The translations under genes and the position numbers were made by a program. The notes under the pieces are model-generated. The model had not been told where the DNA came from. It was given only the letters and a program-made list of their open reading frames with translations, and ran no database searches. A DNA stretch of 64,000 nucleotides from contig OY987272.1 of the NCBI GenBank assembly GCA_963920665.1, forward strand, positions 8,437,001-8,501,000, written 5' to 3'. Of this stretch, positions 12,929-23,721 are shown in pieces (position 1 is the stretch's first letter; each line of letters starts with the position of its first letter). The stretch is from Straminergon stramineum. Taxonomy: Eukaryota > Streptophyta > Bryopsida > Hypnales > Calliergonaceae.

Positions 12929-13435
12929 TAACTAAAGAGTAAGGTGGAGGCACCCATAACCAACCATTTAAGCAATTCTAGACATGATCTAGAGTAGTGT
13001 TGTATGAGGCAAAACAAAGATTATCATATGTGCAAAGATAGAATTGAAATGACGGGGATTGCCAAAAAAAAATTGGTAATTTTATTGCTTGAATTGAAAT
13101 TCTTATGAATTTTAAAAGCCAAAAGTTGGTTCGGACCCAATCATGTTCAACGTCTACATATTGAATCTTCCAAAACTGCTCACTTAGAGACTATTTGTTG
13201 CTAGTTAAGTGTAGCACACCAAATGAGGGGCATGTGCCATTGCAACTTGGTACCTAAAGTGCAATAACAACCAATTTTTATATGTGCAAGAGAATCATGG
13301 AAATGAGTCTTAGACTCTCTTGAATTTCAGGCCCCCTAGTGATTGCCGATGGAACCATGGTTGCGAAAAGGGGTGCCTCCACCATAACTTATTATAATTT
13401 TCACAACACTCATCATCCACCTAACTAAGGTAGAC

Positions 13436-13840
13436 AAGCCTACTACCACCCAAAGTGGCAATCTAAGTATCTTGGGGCCAACTCCAAGAAGGGCACGTAT
13501 TTTTCCAAAGTTGTGGGCTTGTTTTGTGAATCAAAACCCAAGTGGAATTATAATTGTACAGTCACAATTTTTATTTTTGTGAATTTCCGAAGTGGTTTGT
13601 CTTGATATTACAAAATTGCTTACAAAGTGATCATGATTCATGAACATCCTATAAACAACCTATAATCACTCTCCCATGTATCCAATGGTACTTAAAGGAA
13701 TGACATGTTAGCCCTTGTTGGCATTAATGCATTGATTTTGTCAGAAAATGAACAAATTTGGATTACTTAAAGGATGGAATTGGGGCCAAAAGTAGGATGA
13801 TGGAAGTAACTAGTTGGCAAAAATGGGTTGGCTTGCCTTA
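13436..13840 (+). mobile_element. TA-flanked AGGT-type MITE, 405 bp
   Basis: Begins TAAGGTAGACAAGCC and ends GGCTTGCCTTA, so the ends are inverted and flanked by TA. It aligns along most of its length with 35530-35983, sharing blocks CCCAAGTGGAATTATAAT and GGGGCCAAA. TA flanks suggest the Tc1/mariner superfamily, but no transposase is present here. Confidence 0.7.
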
Positions 13841-14569
13841 GTAGATGGATGGATGAACACTTCAAGGTTCACAAAGTATATCATGACAAATTCATCATAG
13901 ATTTGAGTATTTCATTGCTTTTGGACACTATAGAAAGCAATTAGTAGCACAACAAAGAAACAATTGACATCTATTGACATGGATTGAATAGACAACATGG
14001 ATAGACATAAATTTTATTTTTTCCATCCAAACACATGCATATGAATATATATTTTTCCATACCATCCTATGATTTTGTCACAATTTGATTGCAAATTCAT
14101 CCATTGAAAAGTAGGGGGATTCCCCATACAATGACTACAATGATTTGTCCAAATAGTGAGTGTTAGCAATTCCTATCACCCACAAACAATTAATGCCACC
14201 ACAAAGAACATTTTTCTTCTCCTTTTTTCAATACGAATTGGTACAATAGAGTTAATCATAAAGTGTGTACATTGCGGGACAAGGAGTTGGAGTTCAAGAA
14301 GTATACCGGACAAAACTCCTTGGAACACCAAAACTAAGGTCTGATTGAATTTGGTGTTGTGTTTCTTTTGTACTATTCTCAATTAAGCCTTCCTCTAACA
14401 CCCCTTCTACAAACTTGGGTTCACTTTACAACTAACTCTAATACACAAAAGATTTCAACTTGCCCTAACTTATTAAATTCCATGAAACTACTAGTGTGCC
14501 CTACCTTAGACAAATTAGTGCCCCACACACCACTACGGCCCAGTACTAACTTAGGACCACTGAATCCTT

Positions 14570-15540
14570 GAATATTCGCGCTTCCCATTGAACCCCCTGA
14601 TGACTCCTCATCCTGGGCCCAATGTCAAGGTCCCAACCACCCAACCGACTTCCCCCCGATTCCCTTCTGGGCCAATCACAGAGCCCCTGCAGGGCCATTT
14701 TCCATTTTTCTATTTTTTCCATTTTTTCCAAATTTGTTTTTCATGTTTCCTTTGGCCTGGGAATTTCATTTTGTTTGTTTGTTTCACGTAAATCAAGACC
14801 AACCCTATACTACCCTACGACGGACACAGTACTGTACTGTAGTGCATCAGAAAAGTTGGGCCAGATTGTTTTGGTGCCATTTTGACACCCAAGACTGCAT
14901 ACAGATCATTTTGGTGTCATTTTATCCATACTAACTTAGGTTGGTATGGAGGTTGACACCAAATTAATTTAATTACATTTCAATGCACCATCGTGGCACC
15001 ATGTTCACATGCCTTGAAGTTTCTGATGTGAGCATTTCAGTCAGGAATGCCACGTCGACCTTGTCTCCGTCTTTGAACCGGCGGTCCAGTATTGGGGGAA
15101 CGGATTGGGCGGTCAGTCCGGGCAGCTGGTGGAGAGGCCCCACCATCTCATCATGATGAATTCCTCATGATTACCATCCTGTGGTCCCGTTTGCGACAAG
15201 TGGACTGGTCAACTGCTATCCTGGGGCTCCTGCGCGTGCCATGTGTTGGATGCTGAGGGGTCGGGTCCACCTGGGGACCCGTCAGGACCACACAGTGGGG
15301 GCCTAACACTTGGGCACTCCCACAGTAGTCCCACTGGGATGTGATGACTGGAGAGGACCTCAGCAGCATTGGCTTATTGAGGAATTGGACTGGCCGTCCT
15401 TGGGCTGCGGATTTCAAGGCCCCGTCATTTTGCAGCACTCGGCATGGAGTTCCAGCAGGCGAGGAGGCTCCTCACGTCGCGAACGTCATGCATGAAAGGG
15501 AAGTACTCCGTATTAGATAAAACCCAGGAGCGACGCTAGC
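14570..15540. other. GC-rich island without a recognisable gene
   Basis: About 1 kb of clearly higher GC stands in AT-rich DNA, strongest at 15050-15500. Open frames exist on both strands but are short, overlap each other and carry no domain I recognise. It resembles the promoter-type islands before genes 2 and 3, so it may be an orphan promoter, a decayed gene or a transposon remnant. I cannot decide between them. Confidence 0.35.
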
Positions 15541-15759
15541 AGCGAATAGGTTATCGTACATAACTTGTTGCTGTTGTACATTTTTCAATCACAACCTTTG
15601 ATCTTCATGATCCCAAGGGTGTGAGAAGCAAGTTGAAAGGAAAGAAGGTTATGAGTTGCAACTTGTAATGGCAATGGTGATGGGTTGCCAATGGAAAGGT
15701 GCCACGTTAGTCTTGAAAGGTCAACAAACAATTATGTTATTAAGGGAACGGAATAATAA

Positions 15760-16013
15760 CTAGTGTGCCTTGTGTTGTTGCCACATTATAACAAAACAAA
15801 AGTAAAAGTGGTTTTTGCTAATTTTCTAATTAATAATGACTATTTGTATTGTAGGTCCAAATGCCATAAAACAAAGTCCATGCACCCCTCATCGTTGAGA
15901 GCTTTTTGATGGTACCAAGAACACAATAGGGGGATGCATGTGTCTAGAGATCTCATCATAAAAAACAAGCAAAGAAAATAAAATAAAAAAACTGGCTAAC
16001 TCAAAGGTATAGA
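15760..16013 (+). repeat. Dispersed 250-265-bp repeat, copy 3 (pair with 16341)
   Basis: Same unit, more diverged: it starts CTAGTGTGCCTTGTGTTG, keeps the central TGCACCCCTC and an A-rich tract before a degraded AAGGTATAGA end. Confidence 0.75.
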
Positions 16014-16340
16014 TAGATAAAAACAACCAAATATTGGCCCTATTGAGATAATAGCCTGGGAGGATTTGTCCCCCTTATTACATTGTACTTTATCCTAGGA
16101 GAAAACATTGAAACTTTTTATTTGCCACACATGAAGGAATTTGAAAAATATAAGTTCGTATTTGCAATCAAAACGCCCCAAATTAGTTGCAAGAGATGAA
16201 GAAATATAGAATTGATGCAACACAAGATTGGAGGAAATTTTTTACATTTATCCTTATCTAGGGCAACGAGGGGGGGAATCCTCTTTGGCCTTAAGATCAT
16301 CCCTGCCAATTCTTCCCTATCCCACTATTTTCCACGTGGA

Positions 16341-16590
16341 CTAGTGTACCTTGTATCGTTGCTACAACCAAAATAAAAATAAATCTTTAATTTTTTAATT
16401 CATAAAAACTTTGAAATTCAATAACTTCCATATTGTTTATAGGTTTGAATGCCATAGAAATTTTTTGCCACCCCCTCCTTGCATAGAGCTTACTGACAAT
16501 ACCAAGGATGCAACTAAAGGACAAATGGTTCCAAAGATCACAACATAACAAACCATACAAACAAACAAACAACCCAATTTAATGTATCGA
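16341..16590 (+). repeat. Dispersed 250-265-bp repeat, copy 4
   Basis: Follows copy 3 on the same strand after about 330 bp. It starts CTAGTGTACCTTGTATCG and ends AATGTATCGA, with the AACAAACAAACAA tract retained. Confidence 0.72.
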
Positions 16591-16892
16591 TGAAGAAAGA
16601 ACAAATATAGGGATAGGGAATGCTCTTCCCCTATAGTGTTGCTCTATCCCAAGCCCTAAATATTAATATTTAAAGATAGAGAACCTTGGTAGGAAATTTT
16701 CTTTGCTATCTAGATATATTTCATTTGGATAGGGATAGGAAATGTCCCGGTGGGGATGTTCTAAGCATGGTTGGTTTTTTGGCTTTTTTGTGCCAAAATG
16801 CACCAGAAAAACAATCTGGCTAAAAAATGCCAAAAAAAATGTCAAAAAACTTGGATGAAATAGCCAAACAACTTTGAATTAAAAAAAAATCT

Positions 16893-17115
16893 TAAATAAA
16901 ATCACCAAATTGTGGATGAAACCCATAGTATACATCCAATATGTGAATGAATGTTGTAATTTGGAGCACTATTATAACATTTAATATCACCACTTTGGCA
17001 CTTCGTGAAAAATGAAAAAAAAGCCCTAGTTGTAAGTTAGTGAGCTTGCAAGGGGCTTCAGAGGAATAAAAAACAATGTTCACAAGTAAAAGAGCTGACA
17101 TCCTTTGACTCTCTT
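16893..17115 (+). repeat. Dispersed repeat, copy shared with about 62640-62810
   Basis: The phrases CCAAATTGTGGATGAAA, GAATGAATGTT and CACTTTGGC-CACTTC-TGAAAAATGAAAAAAA occur in the same order near 62648-62800. No inverted ends were found, so the element type is unknown. Confidence 0.5.
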
Positions 17116-17186
17116 GGGAGGACGAGCCCATGACCACAGATTTGAAGCCTTGGTGCCCATCAATGTGCTTGTTGCCATTTTACAAC

Positions 17187-17514
17187 TAAGGTAGGAGGTT
17201 CATGAAGCCCATCTAAGAGCTAAAACTGAATTTTGGGAAGGAGAAACTTATTGAAATATTTTTCAGTAAATTTTTCTTGAAAGACAAGAGGAATTGACAT
17301 CTAATCCAAGTCGTTTCATATTTTTTGGAGCTTTGTAGAATTAGTTACGAGTTTTTGAAGTTGAAATGGCACAGGGCTCTAAAACCGCACACCTCCTCAA
17401 ATGTACACTGTTGGTACATCCCTGTAAAAATGAAAAAACACCATGTACACAAAGTGTACATTTGAGGAGGTGTGTTGTTTTAGAGCCTCTACGGATTTTG
17501 AGCCTCCTACCTTA
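17187..17514. mobile_element. TA-flanked AGGT-type MITE, 328 bp
   Basis: Ends TAAGGTAGGAGG and CCTCCTACCTTA are inverted and flanked by TA. Near the right it holds an internal hairpin: CACCTCCTCAAATGTACAC is mirrored by GTGTACATTTGAGGAGGTG. A second copy lies at 53256-53585 with the same ends and the same internal hairpin. Confidence 0.8.
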
Positions 17515-17564
17515 CATATGACGGAAAAGAAAAAGATTGATTTAAAAAATTAATTATTTTTAAA

Positions 17565-17775
17565 AATAAATTATATATATATTCCATAGGTAAAATCATA
17601 TGTCTACAAGTTATAAAATTTTCAATTTTTTTTCATTTGGATTCTTTTTGAAATCATTGTGAATTTCTTAAGAAAAAATGAAGAAAATTCATATCAAATA
17701 CAAGATTTACTCAAAAAATCTGAAATTTTCATCATGGATGTATATTATTGTGTACAACATCATGGTATAAAATCA
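17565..17775 (+). repeat. Dispersed about 210-bp repeat, copy shared with 25385-25605
   Basis: The blocks ACAAGT(T/C)ATAAAATTTT, AAAATCTGAAATTTTCA, ATGTATATTAT and ATCATGGTATAA appear in the same order near 25385-25605. A further inverted, diverged piece is near 56450-56600. Non-coding and AT-rich. Confidence 0.55.
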
Positions 17776-19739
17776 AAGATAATACTATAGCATTATAAAA
17801 TTAAAAAACAACAAACCATGATTTAGGCCCAAAGTTCATAGTGCTATAAAATATTGAAATTTATGAATTTTTCGTAATTTATAACTAGAGTGGAAATTGC
17901 ACTTGATGAGCTTCATTTCACTAGTTGGATTCAGATTCAAAAATATCATTTTTATAGCTAAAATTCAAGGGGAAATAGTAGAAAACGACCAAAATATACT
18001 ACACTACAAGGATGATCCATCGATTAAGGATCTTCATCTTAAGAAAAGTCAATAATACCATGATGAGGGTATTTGAAATATTATCCACTAAAAATAAAAT
18101 CAAAAAACTTTTAAAAAGCTGGATGCATAAACGTGTTTTTTCCATCCAACAATTTTAGATGAAGTCATCCAAATGGACACTTATTGTCCACAACAACAGT
18201 ACAAGCTTGACATCAAGAAGATAAAAACTAAATTTTGACCCTAGCTTGCAAGAATTTTGGAAAATGAAAACCACTGTAAACATATAGAATAACCATTGTC
18301 GATAGAGTTGATTATGATTGTTTTTAGAACTTACTGTTAGATCTACCAAGCACAAATGAAGTACATCCAAGTGTGTTGAAAAAGAAAATTTCATCCATTC
18401 TTCAATGATGCAAGGTCACTCAATACTTCATGGCAATTGTGCAAGGTTTTGAATGAGTTCATATAGTGATAAAAAGAAAAGAAAAATTTGCAAAATTGAA
18501 GATATGATACCTAGATTCTACTCATGCAATAATTTCTTTTGCCCCCCAAAACTCAAAATCTACATCCACATTCCTCCTATGGACTTTTAGGAGTAAAAAT
18601 TTTTAGCAATGAAAATCAATGTAAAAAGTCTGAAAATTATAGGCAATATTGAAGAAACTAATCCATGACGCCCCGTACAATCATTTGGTGGTCTCCACTT
18701 GGATTTTGAGAGCATTTTCTAGTGACAATTTATATATTGATAGAACTTCTACCCTAACCTCAACTTACCTCATGAGGTGCATGAACATAAATTTAACCTC
18801 TAAAGTTCCAAGGCCATCTTACCATTAAAAAAAACATTTAAAATTGTCATTTCTATTTCAAAGATTGTTGAAAATTTAATATTTTTTTTTTTTTTTTTTT
18901 GCATATGTCATTATAGATTCTTGTTGATACGGGAAACAACAAATCAAACAATATAAACCATGGAATGCAATGAAAGATCGAACAAATCACAAATTGAAGA
19001 ATGTGGCACAAATCACAAATCCAACAATTTAGCACTTCCATGTAATAAGATTAATGCAATTCAAAGTGTCCATAGAATTACAAATGCAAAATTAAAGTAC
19101 AAATTAAAAATGGTAGGCAAGAAATATCCTTTTATTCTTGTGGGTAACATCATGACAACAACAATTTTGAAGGCCACAACTCCATTCCAATCTCCAAGTT
19201 CCCAAGTTCTAAACTCCTCCATAATGTAGCATTGCAACTTTCCAAAACGAAAAATCCTATTGGAACTTTAAACTTGAGATGGCACTTCGTACAACTTTTG
19301 AAAACCAAAAAAGAAGAAGTAATGTGGGTAAACCCAAAAGTGCCACAAATTGGTATTGTGCCTAGTTACTATTATTAGTCTGTTTAGAATTTCATATTGT
19401 CTTGTTGGCAAGTGAAAGGAGTTTCTAATGCACCAAAGAATACGCCATTTGGATACAATATACAAAACTTATGGAGGGTCAAAGTTTGTTTTTAAAAGCA
19501 TTTTTTCCAAACAGGTACATAGTTGGTTTTGGAAATGTATACATTCTAAAGATGGTAGTTTAAGGTCAGGTGCCATTTGGGGGGTGCCTACTATATTCCA
19601 AGCTTCAAACTTGAGATGGCACTTCCCAAATTTGAAGCAAAGCTTCACTAGCATTCCAACCTTTAAGCCTAATAGGCTTGTCTACATTCAATAAAAGTAT
19701 TCATGGGACCAAAAAATTAATAGGACTGATTGTAGAAAT
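17776..19739. other. AT-rich intergenic DNA without a recognised gene
   Basis: Only random short frames and a 19-T run (18882-18900) were seen. A block with core AAACTTGAGATGGCACTTC occurs twice, near 19269 and 19609, suggesting a local duplication. Confidence 0.4.
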
Positions 19740-20066
19740 TTGTAGATGTTTGAAACATGATGTACATCCCCAAGACACTTCAATAACTATTGATGTACAC
19801 TGAATAGGGGTATTAAGGGGACCCATACTAATTAATTGACATTCCACACTATATAAATATCTACTTATATTGTACATCAGTAGTTATTGAAGTGTGCAAG
19901 CGATGTACATCATGTTTCAAACATCTACAGTTTTCAAGAATCAGTCCCTTTAATGTTTTGGTCCCTTTAATATCCCTATTCAGTGTACAATAAAGGTAGA
20001 TATTTATGTAGTGTGAAATGTCGATTAATTAGTATGGATCCCCTTAATACTCCTACTCAGTGTACC
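19740..20066. repeat. Nested palindromes
   Basis: The arms 19795-19880 and 19983-20066 are inverted copies, with the phrase ACTAATTAAT-GACATT-CACACTA at one end and its complement at the other. Within and left of them, GATGTACATC and the CTTCAATAACTA(C/T)TGATGTACA block are also mirrored. The inner phrase is shared with the element at 12671-12928. Probably two MITEs inserted into each other. Confidence 0.55.
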
Positions 20067-21644
20067 TTCTTACAGCAGCCCCCCCCCCCCCCTCCGTCCC
20101 CCCAAGACATGTTGACCAGTCCACTTGTCGCAATACTACCCCCGAATGATGCCCTCTCCAGCTGCCCGGCCTGCCCAGCTGCCCGGCTCCTGACTTGCCA
20201 AATCCATTCCCCAAATCATAGGTCTATGTGGCATTCCCCCATACAGCTGAAAATGCTGTGTCCTTGTTGGGCTCCCTGGTGGCGTGAAAACAAGAGAGAC
20301 TACTCGTCACTCAGCAGGGCCGCCCAGCAGGCCCAGCAGGGACTGACGGAGGGAAGCTGCGAGAAGGCGGTCGGTCGGTCGGTCGGTCGGGCGCTTCCAC
20401 AGTCCCCGTCCGCTGGATGCTGATTTTCAGTTGGGTCCGTCCGTCCATGATGAGTCAGGGCCGGGGGTCGGTCTCTTTGGAACTGCAACTGAAGAGCGAC
20501 GGAAGCCAGACGTTAAGTTCGGTTTAACTGAAGTTAAGCTTAACTGAACTGTAGTTAATAATAAGTTCTTCACTCCCCGGCTAAGCCCCCACAAAAAAGT
20601 CGAAAATCAGGGACACTAGCCTACTGATGTCCAGGCTGCAGCGCGACACTAGTCGCACGGGAAATGTATGCGCTGGCACCCCCAGAGGCACGTGTCTCCG
20701 GCGGAGATGCGCGCCCGATTGAAGCGGCAGCCCAGCAGGAATATCTGCATCCCAGTATCTCCCTCTTGATCCATAAGGCCTCCCAATCCCCCTTTGCACA
20801 CGGTCATTCTCCATGCAGTTTGCACCACGTCTTCTTTGCTGCCTGGCTCGCCTTGCTTAAGTGTGCCCCTCTTTCGCACTCTCGCATCGCAGCAATTTCG
20901 CAAATATCCACGCAACCTGTAAGTTAAGTTAGCAACCGCGGATCGGATCATGTGCCGTCACTTCACGGCGTTCACACCGTCCAGTCCAGCTTGAAGTCCA
21001 ATTCATTTACTGCAACTTGTACGTTCTTTCTGACCTCTGCAGTTTGAGATCGTGTGATGAAGCGATCGGCAAGTTTGTAGCTTTGAGTCTTGGTGAGCGG
21101 GGGGGTCGGGGGGAGGACATCGTAATTGAATATAATTAAACTTGAGGAATGCGGAGGAGTTTGGCAATTGATATTGAGGGACTTTGGACGAGGGTACTTG
21201 AAGCCCACTTGAAGGCTTGGTTACGAAATGCGCAATAGTTTTTTGAGGTTTTGTCTAGGGGCGGCGATCGTGTCGTTAAAGAGTTTGGACAGTGCTTTCT
21301 TAATGCCGAGTGCCGAGTGGAGACCTCGGACCTGTTGTACGTGTCGTTGTGAACGTGTGCTTTCGGAAGCGTTCATACATGTTCGTGATCAGGAGCATGC
21401 ATTGCGAATGCAAACTTGGAACAAATGGGTTGTAAGCAATGGGTGGTATTGACTATTGCGATGTTCTTGAGAGCCATGCTTGTGTAAGGGTCGGCCGAAG
21501 CAGCTTGTGGCTTGTGAAGTAACGAATTAACCACCGCGTGTGCATGTGCAGATTAGGTAGCAGACAGTAGTAGTTCCGACAAGATAGCTTTGGGATTTTC
21601 CAATTGAGGGAAGTTCAGGGAGCAAGCAGTGCCTGCCTTTGGGC
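20067..21644 (+). promoter_or_regulatory. GC-rich region upstream of the ERD7-like gene
   Basis: About 1.6 kb, clearly richer in GC than the surrounding intergenic DNA, abuts the ERD7-like start codon on the same strand. It is the likely promoter and 5' leader. It holds a 14-C run (20079-20092), a CGGT tetranucleotide array (20368-20390) and AAGTTAAG-type repeats near 20520-20550 and 20920. Open frames inside it are short, overlap on both strands and match no family I know. No TATA box or start site could be assigned with confidence. Confidence 0.4.
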
Positions 21645-23721
21645 ATGGGCGGAGAATTGTATAATTCTACTTCTTCTTCGAGTGGCCTTGAACGCGGCGC
21701 CCAAGGGGTCAGGATGGGTAGCCAGCGCGAGTTGATCAACCTCCGAGGTGCGCAGCTCCACCTCATCGATGGCGAGGAGAGCCTGCTCATGACGAGTGGC
21801 GACTTCTCGTTGAAGCTCTTGAAGCAGACGCAGTCCCCGTTAGCCGTGGTGGTCGCGAATGTCGGCGAAGTGCAGTGGCCGGTGGGGAAAGACGCGCCGG
21901 TGTTGAAAGTGTGGAACCGACGCTACACATTCGCGCTTCCGGGGCTCGTCTACGGCATGATTCTGCCGGACAGCACACAGATTGGCGCGTTACAACATTT
22001 GGAGTCTATTCTGGCTGAGTATAGCACGTTCGAAACGCATCATGAAATCGCCAAAGCAGGTAATGGATCATTGGCAATTTAATCCTTCCATTCTGTCTTC
22101 AATCCTTCAACCTCCGACCAGCTAGATTTAGGGTTAATATCTACGCACCCTCATATTGGTAACGTAGAAGCTGCTGATATTGCATGCCCCGTTCCAACTC
22201 TGCACACGCGTAGGGCGATTCTGGATCCTGGATTCTTCGAAGGTGGCCCTTGAGTTTAGGGCGGCAATGCGTTTAGAGCACCTCGTCATCCCAACTTCAA
22301 ATATTTTGTTACGGAGCTACAGGAGTCCGATGAAGGTCGTTTCTCGTATTCCTGATTAAAACACTATTGCTGATTGATATATGCTTGGAGGTCGATTTCC
22401 AGCACTTCTGTATGAGAGGTTTAACCCCTAAAGGACCAGGGGTGCAAAATACAGTGTTGCAGAAGCCACCTGGTGGCCTTATGGTCCTGTAGGGGTTAAC
22501 GGTGTTTTCTGTCTTGGGGTTTGAATTGGTATTTACGTTTCTGCTTTGTGATCGACAGTGCAATTTGCATCCAACGGACGAAGAGACGACCCAGGGTTTT
22601 GGACCGCGGTTGCTCCACAAGTAGAAACCTTAAGCTCTCGCGTGGCGCGTAACATCGACAGCACTTCCACAATCGTGGCGAGCTCAATTGTGATGGGCGG
22701 TGACTGGGCCGCTCTGGGCATCAAGCACGGCGCAAACTCTATAATGAAGCGCAAAGACCCGGACAATTCCCCCGAACCCCACGACGCTGGCGGGGGCGTG
22801 AGCCCGCGCATGCTGAAGCGCATGCAGCAAGCGCGTCGTATGTCCGCAGTCGCGAAGCTGATGTCACGAACTCTCCTCAAAGGCGCCATCTCGGCTACAG
22901 GGCATGTGTCCAAAACGCTCGGATTCGACATGAATGGGACCCAAGTCCAGACTAGCGGTCCGATTTACACTGTTGATGAATCTCCCCGCGACGTGGCTGT
23001 CGCGAGCGTGGACGCGTTCGGGAAAGTGGTGGAAGCCGTGGAAACCGCAGGGAAGTCGCTTTACGACGTGACGCAGAAGGTCGGCACAGACATTGTGCAG
23101 GACCGGTTCGGGGCGGAAGCCGGGCAAGTACTGCAAGACGGCTTGGGAGCCTTCGGAAACGTCGTCAACACGGCGTGGACGCTGAACAAGATGGGAGTGC
23201 GCATGTTGCTGAGAATGACGGCCGCGTCCACAGCGCTCAACTCGCGATCCAGCAGCGGACAGAGCGCGAGCTCCTCCGCTACCAGTTGGCGGGATGATCA
23301 AAATGTGTCTACGGCGTCCATGCGATCCATGAAGCAAAGCCGATCCGCGCCAGAGCTTCAACACGAGATTTCGCTGTCTCCACAAGGCCAGCAATCTGCA
23401 CAAGCCCTGCAATTTGCGCAATCTGGACAGGTCCCGCAGTCTGTGCCTATGAATCTGTTGTCATCTGCGACTGTGCACAGTGGACAGCAATTGCATACAT
23501 CGCAATTGTTCCCGACCTCGGCGGAGGAGATGCGGAATCAAGTGGAGAGGCCTATGGTCCAGGTGCCGGCTTTCGTGCCGGCCGGGAACTTCACCTCCAT
23601 TATTCCACCGGGTCCAAGAGGGACTAGTCCGTTTCAGCACTATCATCAGAACCAGCATTTGGCGCAGCAACCGCAGGTGCCATTCAGTTTCCAACCTCGA
23701 GCGAATATGCAAATGGAGTAA
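21645..23721 (+). CDS. ERD7: Senescence-domain protein, ERD7/spartin-related (2 exons)
   Basis: Plant senescence-domain proteins (EARLY-RESPONSIVE TO DEHYDRATION 7 family) bind membrane lipids and associate with lipid droplets and stress-remodelled membranes (family knowledge). Exons 21645-22059 and 22559-23721 join in phase (GCA G|TG CAA) into 1578 nt, 525 aa. I chose ATG 21645 as the first ATG of the open frame. Residues 29-135 form the N-terminal beta-rich region, including the motifs INLRGAQLHLID and GEVQWPVGKD. The senescence domain runs about 150-357: FWTAVAPQVE near 152, GGDWAALGIKHGANSIM near 185, an Arg/Lys-rich stretch near 220-235, then DAFGKVVEAVETAGKSLYD and DRFGAEAGQVLQDGLGAFGNVVNTAW. 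Residues about 360-525 form a Ser/Gln/Pro-rich low-complexity tail absent from Arabidopsis ERD7. The 499-bp intron carries a 79-bp mobile element. Coding GC is high compared with the flanks. Confidence 0.93.
22421..22499 (+). mobile_element. 79-bp TTAA-bounded miniature element in the ERD7 intron
   Basis: TTAA stands at both ends. Inside it the inverted ends are CCCCTAAAGGACCA on the left and TGGTCCTGTAGGGG on the right, matching at 13 of 14 positions. The internal region is only about 43 bp. The same end sequence recurs at 39480 and elsewhere in the window, so this is a member of a dispersed family rather than a chance hairpin. It lies inside the single intron of the ERD7-like gene, well away from both splice sites. 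It is non-coding. Confidence 0.75.

Noticed and set aside
15151..15438. A 95-codon minus-strand frame in the GC-rich island
   Set aside because: No domain, no convincing start context, and overlapped by other frames of similar length.
20050..20930. Possible upstream exon of the ERD7-like gene
   Set aside because: Frames are short, overlap on both strands and lack similarity to the ERD7 N terminus. The first ATG at 21645 already gives a family-like start.
22864..23421. A 185-codon minus-strand open frame
   Set aside because: It lies antisense to ERD7 exon 2, where codon composition of the real gene keeps the opposite strand open. It has no recognisable domain.
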